Origin: Thermoanaerobaculia bacterium
Lineage (GTDB): Bacteria; Acidobacteriota; Thermoanaerobaculia; Multivoradales; Multivoraceae
Assembly (NCBI GenBank): GCA_022826745.1
Contig: JAJDUI010000008.1
Location: 124,001 to 188,000, forward strand
Reading direction: 5' to 3'
Length of the DNA: 64,000 nucleotides
Positions 18,508-26,499 of the stretch are shown one piece after another. Each line of letters begins with the position of its first letter. The stretch's first letter is position 1. A program made the translations under genes and the position numbers. The notes under the pieces are model-generated. The model was given only the letters and a program-made list of their open reading frames with translations, did not search any database and was not told the origin of the DNA.

Positions 18508-19020
18508 ATGAAGACATCCCTGAACCGTTCGATCCGGATCGCCCGCATCCTGCTCCCCGCTCTTCTCGTCGTGGCCGCGACCGCGTTCGCGGCAGCCCAG
18601 GAAGGCGACGGCTCCCACTCCAAGCGCGGCGCCCGCGGCGACTTCGCGGAGCGCGAAGCCGAGCGCATGGCTCGCGTGCTCCAGTTGACGGAGGACCAGA
18701 TGGAAGAGTGGCGCCGCCTGCGCGAGGAGCACGAAGCGAGCGTGCGGCGCCTGATGCGTCAGATGCGCGACATCACGGAACGCCTCGAGACTGAGGCGAA
18801 CCTCGACAACCCCGATCCGGCCGTCGTCGGTCAGCTGGAGCTCGACCGCCGTGCGGTGGCGCGTCAACTGAGAGATTCGAGGGTCCAGGCTCACGAGGAT
18901 GCGACGCGGTTGCTCGACCGTGACCAGCAGATCCGCTGGGAGGCTCTGCAGGAGAATGGCCGCGGCGGCTTCCGGGGACTCTTTGGCCCCGGTGGGCGCG
19001 GTCCTCGTCCGCGGAACTGA
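18508..19020 (+). CDS. Spy/CpxP-like periplasmic protein
   Basis: 170 residues. Signal peptide at 1-30 (cleavage near AAAQE), 20 of its first 32 residues identical to the neighbouring haem protein. The mature chain is almost wholly charged helix with the LTxxQ motif (LTEDQ, residues 60-64) and a later DRDQQIRWEAL segment, as in the Spy/CpxP/CnrX group of periplasmic chaperones or metal sensors. It ends in a Gly/Arg-rich tail. In the Cpx system such a protein inhibits the kinase and binds misfolded proteins; the same role here is inferred from position. The ATG at 18508 follows an AGGAGGT site. A strong terminator follows. Confidence 0.78.
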   Translation: MKTSLNRSIRIARILLPALLVVAATAFAAAQEGDGSHSKRGARGDFAEREAERMARVLQLTEDQMEEWRRLREEHEASVRRLMRQMRDITERLETEANLDNPDPAVVGQLELDRRAVARQLRDSRVQAHEDATRLLDRDQQIRWEALQENGRGGFRGLFGPGGRGPRPRN

Positions 19021-19045
19021 ACCGGAGGCAACCAGCCTCCATTGC

Positions 19046-19077
19046 AAGGGCGGGCGTCCCTCGGGCGCCCGCCCTTT
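19046..19077 (+). terminator. Rho-independent terminator after the Spy-like gene
   Basis: An 11-base perfect stem (AAGGGCGGGCG / CGCCCGCCCTT) with a nine-base loop followed by T residues. It ends the haem protein/Spy-like region 26 bases after the stop codon. Confidence 0.85.
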
Positions 19078-19153
19078 CGTTCCGGGACAGCTAGGATCGC
19101 GCCTCATCGATCAGTTCGGGCGGCGCGACAGGCCGCCTGGGGAGGCGCTTGGT

Positions 19154-20038
19154 ATGGCAGACGTTGCGTTCGTCGGACTCGGAGTCATGGGCTACCCGAT
19201 GGCGGGCCACCTGGCGGCCGCCGGCCACTCGGTGACGGTGTACAACCGCACCGCGGCGAAGGCGGAGCAGTGGGTGGGAGAACACGGCGGCGAGAGCGTC
19301 GCGACCCCGGCCGAGGCGGCGACAGGCGCCGAGTTCGTGTTCTGCTGCGTCGGCAACGACGACGACGTGCGGGCGGTCACTCTGGAACCGGGCGGCGCCC
19401 TTGCGGGCATGGCCCAGGGCGGCGTCCTCGTCGACCACACGACGGCGTCGGCGCGGCTCGCCCGCGAGCTTGCCGGGGCGTGCGCGGACAAGGGCTTCGG
19501 TTTCCTCGACGCGCCGGTCTCGGGCGGCCAGGCGGGCGCCGAGAACGGCGCGCTGACCGTCATGTGCGGCGGCGAACCGGACGTCTTCGAGCGGGTGCAC
19601 GCGGTCATCGACTGTTACAGCCGGGCCGTCACCCTGCTCGGCCCGGCCGGCAGCGGCCAGTTGACGAAGGCGGTCAACCAGCTCTGCATCGCCGGCATCG
19701 TCCAGGGCCTTTCGGAGGGCATCCACTTCGCGGAGAAGGCCGGCCTCGATCCGCTGGCGGTGATCGGTGCGATCTCGACCGGCGCCGCCGGGTCGTGGCA
19801 GATGGACAACCGCGCCGAGACGATGGTCCAGGGCAAGTTCGATTACGGCTTCGCGGTCCAGTGGATGCGCAAGGACCTCGGGATCGCGCTGGAGGAGGCG
19901 CGGCGGAACGGCGCCCACCTGCCCGTGGCGGCCCTGGTCGATCAGTTCTACAGCGAGGTCACCGCGCTCGGCGGCCTGCGCTGGGACACGTCGAGCCTGG
20001 TGGTGCGGCTGCGGGCGATGAGCGAGGGGGGCGGCTAG
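19154..20038 (+). CDS. NAD(P)-dependent beta-hydroxyacid dehydrogenase
   Basis: 294 residues, the size of 3-hydroxyisobutyrate/tartronate semialdehyde reductases. N-terminal Rossmann motif FVGLGVMGYPMAGHL, substrate motif DAPVSGGQAGAENGALTVMCGG, and catalytic Lys in GSGQLTKAVNQL. NRT after the second strand (VTVYNRTAAKAE) favours NADP over NAD, as in GLYR-like members. The exact hydroxyacid is not readable. A GGGGAGG site supports the ATG at 19154. Convergent with mpg, leaving only three bases between stops. Confidence 0.87.
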   Translation: MADVAFVGLGVMGYPMAGHLAAAGHSVTVYNRTAAKAEQWVGEHGGESVATPAEAATGAEFVFCCVGNDDDVRAVTLEPGGALAGMAQGGVLVDHTTASARLARELAGACADKGFGFLDAPVSGGQAGAENGALTVMCGGEPDVFERVHAVIDCYSRAVTLLGPAGSGQLTKAVNQLCIAGIVQGLSEGIHFAEKAGLDPLAVIGAISTGAAGSWQMDNRAETMVQGKFDYGFAVQWMRKDLGIALEEARRNGAHLPVAALVDQFYSEVTALGGLRWDTSSLVVRLRAMSEGGG

Positions 20039-20041
20039 TTT

Positions 20042-20692
20042 TCAGGCGCGCGGTTCCCTGGACACGTTCGGGTCGCCTGCGACGTAGAAGCGCCAGAGCC
20101 GGTTCGGGGCTCGCGTGACGCCGATGCGGCCGCTGCGGCCGGGCTCGGTCGGCGGCGGGGTGCCGTCGTCGGCGATGAAGATCGGCAGGCGGCCCCTGGC
20201 TGGGGGAGTCGAGATCGTGACCAGATCGGCGCCGTCGTCGCGGCGGTCGAGGCCGAAGGCCTGGCACAGGCGGGCGGGGCCGGAGCAGAGATCGACGCTG
20301 CGGAACGGCTTCGTGGAACGGCGTCGACTCGCGGCGTTCCGGGCGCCGCGCATGACCTGCTCGCCCGCAAGCGGCGCGAGCGCGCGCAGCAGCACCGCCG
20401 AGCAGACGTCGTCCTCGCCGCAGACGACGTTGGCGCAGTGGTGCATCCCGTACGTGAAGTAGACGTAGAGATGCCCGGGCGGCCCGAACATCGTCCGCGT
20501 GCGGTTCGTCATCCCGCGGTGGCCGTGGCTGGATGGGTCGTTCGCGCCTTCGTACGCCTCGACCTCGACGATGCGGGCGGCGCGGTTGCCGCGGACGAGG
20601 ACCTTGTTGAGGAGCTGCGGCGCTACTTCGAGCGCCGTGGGCGTGTAGAACGAGCGGGGTACCGGCGAGAGGCTGGACGAGCCGGCGCTCAG
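20042..20692 (-). CDS. mpg: 3-methyladenine DNA glycosylase, probable CTG start
   Basis: 216 residues if it starts at the CTG at 20692. Removes alkylated purines by base excision. The essential N-terminal region lies upstream of the first ATG (20512): SFYTPTALEVAPQLLNKVLV, then IVEVEAYEG with the catalytic Glu, DPSSHGHRG, RTMFGPPGHLYVYFTYGMHH and GPARLCQAFGLD. No in-frame ATG, GTG or TTG exists between 20512 and the previous gene, but a CTG overlaps that gene's stop as CTGA, with GAGGTG six bases upstream. Truncation at 20512 would delete the active site. Confidence 0.85.
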   Translation of the reverse strand: MSAGSSSLSPVPRSFYTPTALEVAPQLLNKVLVRGNRAARIVEVEAYEGANDPSSHGHRGMTNRTRTMFGPPGHLYVYFTYGMHHCANVVCGEDDVCSAVLLRALAPLAGEQVMRGARNAASRRRSTKPFRSVDLCSGPARLCQAFGLDRRDDGADLVTISTPPARGRLPIFIADDGTPPPTEPGRSGRIGVTRAPNRLWRFYVAGDPNVSREPRA

Positions 20693-21105
20693 GTGGGCAC
20701 CTCGTCCAGGTCCGTCTCCGGCCCCATGTAGGCGCGGATCTCGGCCGGAGTCTCCATCTTCGTGTACTCCGGGTCGTGCACGCTGACGTAGAGCACTTCC
20801 GCGGTGAACACGAGCCGCCCCTCGTGGGTGCCCCGATAGCCGAGGGTCCAGGAGGTACGGCCCCAGTGCCTGATGGCCAGATCGACATCCAGCAGGTCGC
20901 CGTCGGTGACCGAACCGAGGAAGTCGATCGTGGTGCGCCGGAGCATCATCTCCCAGCCGAGTTTCTGGCGGACCTCCCGAACGCCGAGCAGCCAGTTCTC
21001 GAGGGCGTCGTCCATGTACGCCATGTAGTGGGCGTTGAAGACGACGCCCTGCTTGTCGACCTCCCCGTAGCGGACGCGGATCGTGTGCCGGTAGGGCGTT
21101 GCCAT
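20689..21105 (-). CDS. Acyl-CoA thioesterase, hotdog (4HBT/YbgC-like)
   Basis: 138 residues. Hotdog fold with the catalytic motif YGEVDKQGVVFNAHYMAYMDDA (residues 13-34), where the Asp is the usual nucleophile or general base. It would hydrolyse short or aromatic acyl-CoAs in the cytoplasm. Coupled to mpg by a CTGA overlap and 11 bases after the prolyl oligopeptidase on its other side. A role as the DHNA-CoA thioesterase of the menaquinone pathway is possible but unsupported by position. Confidence 0.82.
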   Translation of the reverse strand: MATPYRHTIRVRYGEVDKQGVVFNAHYMAYMDDALENWLLGVREVRQKLGWEMMLRRTTIDFLGSVTDGDLLDVDLAIRHWGRTSWTLGYRGTHEGRLVFTAEVLYVSVHDPEYTKMETPAEIRAYMGPETDLDEVPT

Positions 21106-21116
21106 TGGCCCGCGGG

Positions 21117-23291
21117 TCAGAGGCCCGGTTCGAGGCCGACCGCCCAGGCGGCGAAGGCCCACTGGTCGGCGATGTCCTCGATCTGCATCCAGGTCGGTTT
21201 GCCGGCGCCGTGGCCGGCCCGGGTCTCGACCCGGATCAGGACCGGGTTGTCGCAGCCCTGCGCGCGCTGCATCTCGGCCGCGTACTTGAAGCTGTGCCAG
21301 GGCACGACCCGGTCGTCGTGGTCGGCCGTCGTGACCAGGGTCGGCGGGTAGCAGGCGCCTTCCTGCACGTTGTGAAGCGGCGAGTACGCGTACTGGGCCC
21401 GGAACTCGTCCTCGTTCTCGGACAGGCCGTAGTCCGTCGACCAGTTGCGGGCGTTCGCGCTCGGCAGGTGGTAGCGGAGCATGTCGAGGACGCCGACCGC
21501 CGGCAGGGCCGCCGCGAACAGGTCGGGCCGCTGGTTCAGCGTGGCGCCGACCAGGAGGCCGCCGTTGCTGCCGCCCTGAATCGCGATCCGTCCGGCGCTC
21601 GTGTAGCCCTCGGCGATCAGCCACTCCGCTGCGGCGATGAAGTCGTCGAAGACGTTCTGCTTCTTCTCCTTGGTGCCGGCGAGGTGCCAGTCGCGGCCGT
21701 ATTCGCCGCCGCCGCGCAGGTTCGGGATCGCCAGCATGCCGCCCATCTCGAGCCAGGCGAGGCGGGACGAGGAGAAGCCGGGCGTCAACGAGATGTTGAA
21801 GCCGCCGTAGCCGTAGAGCAGCGTCGGGTTGTCGCCGTTCTTCTCGATCCCCTTGCGGTGGGTGATGAACATCGGGATGCGGGTGCCGTCCCGGCTCTCG
21901 TAGAAGACCTGCTCCGTCTCGTAGCCGTCGAGGTCGGCGTCGATCGCCGGGCTGCGGATCAGCTCGCTCTCGCCGGAGGCGATGTCGTAGCGGTAGATCT
22001 GCGACGGCGTGCCGAAACTCGTGTAGGAGTAGAAGGTCTCCGTCTCCTCCCAGCGGCCGCCGAAGCCGCCGGCGCTGCCGATGCCCGGCAGTTCGACTTC
22101 GCCGGCCTGGGTCGCGGGGTTGGCGCCGTTCGGTTCGGCGAGGCGGACGACCGTGCGCGCGTCGTGCAGGTAGTTGAGGACCAGCTTGCCGCCGATGGCG
22201 GAGGCGTAGGAGAGCGTGTCCTCGGCTTCCGGGACCACCTCGTGCAGGGTCGGGTTCCCGGCCGGCGAACCGTCGTTCAGGTCAACGGCGACGATCCGGT
22301 TGCGCGGCGCGTCCTTGTTCGTTTCGAACAGGAACACGGGGCCGAGGTTCACGACGTAGCCGTACAGCCCGTCCCACTGGTCGAGCAGGGGGCGGATCGC
22401 CGAGTCCGGCTCGCCGATCTTCCGGTAGTGGACCGCGTTCTCGAGATACCCCTCCTGGAGGTTGACCAGCAGGTACTCGCCGTCTTCCGAGACGGAGGCG
22501 TAGGGGTTGCGGCGCGGGTGCTCGGGCTGGCTGAACACGAGCCGGTCTTCGGTCTGGTCCGTGCCCAGGGTGTGGAAGTAGACGGACACCGCCTTGGAGC
22601 CGTCACCCCGGGTCGGATCGTCCTCGCGCGGGGGGTAGCGGCTGTAGAAGAAGCCCGAGTTGTCCGGCATCCAGGAGATCGACGTGAACTTCGTGAAGTC
22701 GATCAGGTCGCCCGTGTCTTCGCCGATCTCGACGTCGTGGACCTTCCACTTCCGCCAGTCCGAGCCGCCGTCAGACTGAGCGTAGGCGACGTAGCGGCCG
22801 TCCCTGCTGGGCGTCATCCCGGCGAGCGCCACCGTTCCGTCGTCGCTCCAGCCGTTGGGATCGAGCAGGACCCGCCCGGGCGGCTCGTCGCCCTCCTGGT
22901 CCATCGACTCGGCGACGTAGACCACGCTCTGGTCCTGGAGCCCGTCGTTGTGGCTGTAGAAGTAGCGCTCGCCCCGCTTGCCCGGGGTGCTCCAGCGCTC
23001 GTAGTCCCAGATCGCCAGCAGCCGGTTCTCGATCGCTTCGCGGCCCGGGAGCGCGGCCAGGAAGGGCTCGGCGACGGCGTTCTGCGCCGCCACCCAGGCG
23101 GCCGTCTCCTCACCGTCGAGGTCCTCCAGCCAGCGGTACGGGTCGGTGACCTGGACCCCGAAGTAGTCGTCGACCTGGTCGACCGTCCGGGTATCCGGAT
23201 ACTCGACCGGGCCAGGGTCGAAGGTGTCGGTGGAGCAGGCCAAGAGGGGAAGAACGAGAGCCGGCGCGAACCGGCGAATAGTGGGTTTCAT
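21117..23291 (-). CDS. Prolyl oligopeptidase, S9A, lipoprotein
   Basis: 724 residues. Cleaves peptides after proline. N-terminal lipoprotein signal (VLPLLACSTD, Cys19) puts it in the periplasm or at a membrane. A seven-bladed propeller spans about 70-430. The catalytic domain has Ser575 (IQGGSNGGLL), Asp about 659 (TADHDDRVVP) and His about 694 (RAGHGAGKP). Length and motifs are complete. A TATAAT box lies 11 bases before the ATG, with no ribosome site. Co-directional with the thioesterase and mpg, possibly one operon. Confidence 0.93.
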   Translation of the reverse strand: MKPTIRRFAPALVLPLLACSTDTFDPGPVEYPDTRTVDQVDDYFGVQVTDPYRWLEDLDGEETAAWVAAQNAVAEPFLAALPGREAIENRLLAIWDYERWSTPGKRGERYFYSHNDGLQDQSVVYVAESMDQEGDEPPGRVLLDPNGWSDDGTVALAGMTPSRDGRYVAYAQSDGGSDWRKWKVHDVEIGEDTGDLIDFTKFTSISWMPDNSGFFYSRYPPREDDPTRGDGSKAVSVYFHTLGTDQTEDRLVFSQPEHPRRNPYASVSEDGEYLLVNLQEGYLENAVHYRKIGEPDSAIRPLLDQWDGLYGYVVNLGPVFLFETNKDAPRNRIVAVDLNDGSPAGNPTLHEVVPEAEDTLSYASAIGGKLVLNYLHDARTVVRLAEPNGANPATQAGEVELPGIGSAGGFGGRWEETETFYSYTSFGTPSQIYRYDIASGESELIRSPAIDADLDGYETEQVFYESRDGTRIPMFITHRKGIEKNGDNPTLLYGYGGFNISLTPGFSSSRLAWLEMGGMLAIPNLRGGGEYGRDWHLAGTKEKKQNVFDDFIAAAEWLIAEGYTSAGRIAIQGGSNGGLLVGATLNQRPDLFAAALPAVGVLDMLRYHLPSANARNWSTDYGLSENEDEFRAQYAYSPLHNVQEGACYPPTLVTTADHDDRVVPWHSFKYAAEMQRAQGCDNPVLIRVETRAGHGAGKPTWMQIEDIADQWAFAAWAVGLEPGL

Positions 23292-23302
23292 GATGGGGTC
23301 GG

Positions 23303-23308
23303 ATTATA
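23303..23308 (-). promoter_or_regulatory. TATAAT box just before the prolyl oligopeptidase start
   Basis: A perfect -10 hexamer in very GC-rich surroundings, 11 bases before the ATG. Transcription would start about four bases before the ATG. No good -35 hexamer is visible. Confidence 0.5.
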
Positions 23309-23347
23309 GGGCTCCGGCGTCCGTACCGACGCGGAGGCTGCTCGGCG

Positions 23348-24028
23348 TCAGAAACCCGGCACTTCCCGGCACCACTCGCTGACCGCCTCCGCGACCTCGA
23401 GGTCGACATCCTCCTGCGGGCGGCCTGACCGTTTCAGCACCTGCAGGCTGTGATCGCCGCCGTCGATGCAGTGCAAGGTGGCGTGCGGCTCGAGCCGCTC
23501 GCAGACGCCGGCGAGCAGTCCCGGGTCGGCGAGGCGGTCGCGGGTGCCGTTCAGGAAGAGCATCGGTTTCTCGACCTGGTTCAGGTGGTCGGCACGCGAC
23601 GTTCCGGGCTTGCCGGGAGGATGCAGCGGAAAGGCGTGGAAGACGAAGCCGGCGACATCGAGCGCTTCGGCAGCATCGGCGTTCGAGGCCATGCGGCCTC
23701 CCATCGAGCGTCCGCCCGCAAGGAGCGGCAGCTCGGGCCGCATGGTCCTGGCATGCGCCACCGCCGTCCGGACGGATCGCTGCAGGACGAGCGGCGGGTC
23801 CGGACGCCGTCGGCCTGCTTCCGTGTAGGGAAACTGGAATCGGAGCGTGGCGATTCGAAAGCCGGCCAGGCCGCGGGCGAAGGTCTCGATCGTCGCGTGA
23901 CGCATGCCCGCTCCGGCGCCGTGGGCGAAGACGAGGAGGCAGCGGGGCGCTTCGGGTTCGAGCAGGATCGCGCTGACCCGGCGGTCGCCGGAAACGGTGA
24001 AGCCGGTCTCGGTCGTTTCGACCCTCAC
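23348..24028 (-). CDS. Alpha/beta hydrolase, Tex30/KANL3-like
   Basis: 226 residues. Visible: oxyanion motif FAHGAGAGMRH, nucleophile elbow GGRSMGGRMAS (Ser), acid in LNGTRDRLADP, and His in DGGDHSLQV. This set matches the small KANL3/Tex30-type hydrolases, whose substrates are undefined. No signal peptide. Starts at GTG 24028, overlapping the lhgO stop as GTGA, so it is translated from the lhgO transcript. Confidence 0.83.
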   Translation of the reverse strand: MRVETTETGFTVSGDRRVSAILLEPEAPRCLLVFAHGAGAGMRHATIETFARGLAGFRIATLRFQFPYTEAGRRRPDPPLVLQRSVRTAVAHARTMRPELPLLAGGRSMGGRMASNADAAEALDVAGFVFHAFPLHPPGKPGTSRADHLNQVEKPMLFLNGTRDRLADPGLLAGVCERLEPHATLHCIDGGDHSLQVLKRSGRPQEDVDLEVAEAVSEWCREVPGF

Positions 24029-25233
24029 AGCCCGAACGTCTCCGCCGCGCGGTCGGCCAGCGTGTCGCCGATCGCGAGCGACGCCGTCGCGCCGGGGGAC
24101 GGGGCGTTCAGGACGTGGAGCATCCGCGGGCTCGTCTCGATCGCGAAGTCGTCGACCAGGTTGCCCTTGCGGTCGAGGGCCTGGGCGCGGATGCCGGAGC
24201 CGCCCGGCATCAGGTCGGAGTCGTCGAGATCGGGAACGAAGCGCCGCAGGTCGCGGGCGAAGCGGGAGCGGCTGCCGGAACGCGCCATCTCGCTGATGCC
24301 GACCTTCCAGAAGCGGAGGGCCATCTTCCAGAAGCCCGGATAGCTCAGGCTGCTCCAGGTGTCGCGGGCGTCGAAGCTGCCGCGGTCGTAGCCCTCGCGC
24401 TTGAGCGCCAGGACGGCGTTCGGACCGGCTTCGACCGAGCCGTCGACGCGCCGGGTCAGGTGGACCCCGAGAAAGGGGAAGCGGGGATCGGGGACCGGGT
24501 AGATCAGTCCCCGCAGCAGGTGGCGGCGCTCGGGAGCGATGTCGAAGTACTCGCCGCGGAAGGGGACGATCCGCACGTCCGGATCGAGGCCCGCCATGCG
24601 CGCCACGCGGTCCGACTGGAGGCCGGCGCAGTTGATCGCGTGGCCGGCCTCGAAGTCGCCGGCGGTGGTCTCCACGACGACTCCGTCGGAGCGTGGCGCG
24701 AGACCGGTGACGCGCGTGCGCAGGTGCAGCGAGACATCGGCCGCCTCGAGTTCTTCGGCGTAGGCGCGTGCCACGGCCTTGAAGTCGACGATGCCGGTCT
24801 CCGGAACCCAGAGAGCGTCGACGCCGGTGGCGTGGGGCTCGAACTCGGGGATGCGCTCGGGCGGCAGGCGCTCCAGGCCGGCGAGGCCGTTGGCCCGGCC
24901 GCGACGCTCCAGTTCGTCGAGCCGGGGGATCTCCTCCGGGTCGGTCGCGATGACGAGCTTGCCGCAGATCTCGTAGGGAATCCCGTGCCGGTCGCAGTAC
25001 TCGATCAGCCGTTTCCGGCCGCCGACGCAGTTGCGCGCCTTGAGCGAGCCGGGCTTGTAGTAGAGGCCGGAGTGGATGACGCCGCTGTTGTGGCCGGTCT
25101 GGTGGACGGCGGGTCTGGGCTCCGCCTCGACCACCCGGATGTCGAGGTCGCTGAAGCGGTGCGAGAGGCTGCGGGCCGTGGCGAGACCGATGATGCCGGC
25201 CCCGATGCAGACGACGTCGGCGCGCTCTGGCAA
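24025..25233 (-). CDS. lhgO: L-2-hydroxyglutarate oxidase/dehydrogenase
   Basis: 402 residues, FAD-dependent DAO superfamily. N-terminal dinucleotide site VVCIGAGIIGLATARSL and the LhgO hallmark HQTGHNSGVIHSGLYYKPGS (residues about 44-63), followed by CGKLVIATD. It oxidises L-2-hydroxyglutarate to 2-oxoglutarate, repairing a by-product of malate dehydrogenase and other enzymes; electrons normally go to the quinone pool or oxygen. Starts at TTG, eight bases after the pheA stop. The match is strong over the full length. Confidence 0.9.
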   Translation of the reverse strand: MPERADVVCIGAGIIGLATARSLSHRFSDLDIRVVEAEPRPAVHQTGHNSGVIHSGLYYKPGSLKARNCVGGRKRLIEYCDRHGIPYEICGKLVIATDPEEIPRLDELERRGRANGLAGLERLPPERIPEFEPHATGVDALWVPETGIVDFKAVARAYAEELEAADVSLHLRTRVTGLAPRSDGVVVETTAGDFEAGHAINCAGLQSDRVARMAGLDPDVRIVPFRGEYFDIAPERRHLLRGLIYPVPDPRFPFLGVHLTRRVDGSVEAGPNAVLALKREGYDRGSFDARDTWSSLSYPGFWKMALRFWKVGISEMARSGSRSRFARDLRRFVPDLDDSDLMPGGSGIRAQALDRKGNLVDDFAIETSPRMLHVLNAPSPGATASLAIGDTLADRAAETFGL

Positions 25234-25241
25234 GGGCGGGC

Positions 25242-26453
25242 TCAGGCGCCGTCCGCGGCGGCGACAGCGGTTTCGTCGCCATCCTCGCGCGGACGCTCTT
25301 CGGACGTCGGCGGCAACGCGCTCGGGTAGGTGCCGAGGATGCGGAGTTCCTTCGTCTTCTCCTCGATCGCCTCAAGTGCCTCGGTGACCGGCGCCGAGGC
25401 GGCGTGGCCGTCGATGTCCAGGTAGAACTGATAGCGCCAGGGCGTGGCGGGGATCGGCCTGGATTCGATCTTGGTCAGGTTGACGCCCCGCCGCGAAAAG
25501 CTGCGCAGCACTTCGCCGAGGTCGCCCGGCTGGTGACCGGTCACCAGGAGCAGGGAGGTCTTGCAGGGCTGGTCGGGCGGGCACGGCGCCGCCTCGCTGG
25601 CGACCTCGACGAAACGGGTGAAGTTCCCGGCCTGGTTCTGGATGCCGTGGGCGAGAATCTCCAGGCCGAAGACCCGTGCCGCCGGCTCGCTGGCGATGGC
25701 ACCGACCGTCCGGTCGTTCCCTTCCCGGACGCGAGCGGCCGCGCCGGCGGTGTCGAACTCGGGCTGCGGCCGCAGCCAGTCGTGGTTGTGGAAGAACTGG
25801 TCGCACTGGCGTAGCGCCTGGGGGTGCGAGAGCACGAGCCGGAGATCGTCGATCTTCGTACCGGGCAGCGCGAGCAGGCAATGCGCCACCTTGCTGATGA
25901 CTTCCGCGGTGATCACCAGGCCCCCTTCGGCCAGCAGGTCGTAGGTCTCGTTGATGCTGCCCGCGGTGCTGTTCTCGATGGGCAGCAGGGCGATGTCGTG
26001 GCGGCCGTCGCGGACGCCCTCGGCGGCGCCCCGGAACAGTTCGTAGCCCTGGAGCACGACGCCTCCGGGCCGTCCGGCGTACTGCCGCTGGGCCGTCAGG
26101 TGGCTGAACGAGCCCTCGACGCCCTGGTAGGCGACTCGCAGCGGCGCCCGGTCGAGATCGCGTATGTAGCCCTGCTGCGCGGCGATCGACATCTCGATCA
26201 GCAGCCGGAAGATGCGCTCGGTCTGGTGGGGGTCGAGGTCGAGTTCGGCGGCGATGGTCCGTACGCGGGTCAGCAGTTGCTCCTCGCGCAACTGGTCGCG
26301 GAACGGAAAGGCGGCGGCGATCTTGGCGCCTGCAACCTCGCGCGACAGTTCGACGCGGCGCCGGAATCCCCTCAGCAGCTCCTGGTCGATGTCCTCCAGC
26401 TCCTGGCGAATCGCCTCGAGATCGGGCAAGAGGTCATTCTCGGCAGCGGCCAT
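25242..26453 (-). CDS. pheA: Bifunctional chorismate mutase/prephenate dehydratase
   Basis: 403 residues. Makes phenylpyruvate from chorismate in two steps. AroQ mutase domain at about 8-98 (LEAIRQELEDIDQELL, Arg/Lys helix). Dehydratase domain at about 105-285 with YQGVEGSFS, LPIENSTAGSINETYDLL and NQAGNFTRF. ACT regulatory domain at about 300-380 with the ESRP motif (TKIESRPIPATPWRYQFYLD), so feedback inhibition by phenylalanine is expected. The acidic tail after LPPTSEERP is non-conserved. Upstream, a TATACT box lies about 30 bases before the ATG. Confidence 0.94.
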   Translation of the reverse strand: MAAAENDLLPDLEAIRQELEDIDQELLRGFRRRVELSREVAGAKIAAAFPFRDQLREEQLLTRVRTIAAELDLDPHQTERIFRLLIEMSIAAQQGYIRDLDRAPLRVAYQGVEGSFSHLTAQRQYAGRPGGVVLQGYELFRGAAEGVRDGRHDIALLPIENSTAGSINETYDLLAEGGLVITAEVISKVAHCLLALPGTKIDDLRLVLSHPQALRQCDQFFHNHDWLRPQPEFDTAGAAARVREGNDRTVGAIASEPAARVFGLEILAHGIQNQAGNFTRFVEVASEAAPCPPDQPCKTSLLLVTGHQPGDLGEVLRSFSRRGVNLTKIESRPIPATPWRYQFYLDIDGHAASAPVTEALEAIEEKTKELRILGTYPSALPPTSEERPREDGDETAVAAADGA

Positions 26454-26499
26454 GAGGAATCTCCACGGCCTGGGATGGCCGCGGGGCGCAGTATACGGC

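Noticed and set aside
20042..20512. mpg starting at the ATG at 20512
   Set aside because: That start removes the catalytic Glu and other conserved N-terminal motifs, which are intact upstream in the same frame.
21099..23309. A 736-codon open frame on the plus strand opposite prolyl oligopeptidase
   Set aside because: It lacks family motifs and exists because GC-rich codon bias keeps the antisense frame open; the minus-strand gene has a full catalytic triad.
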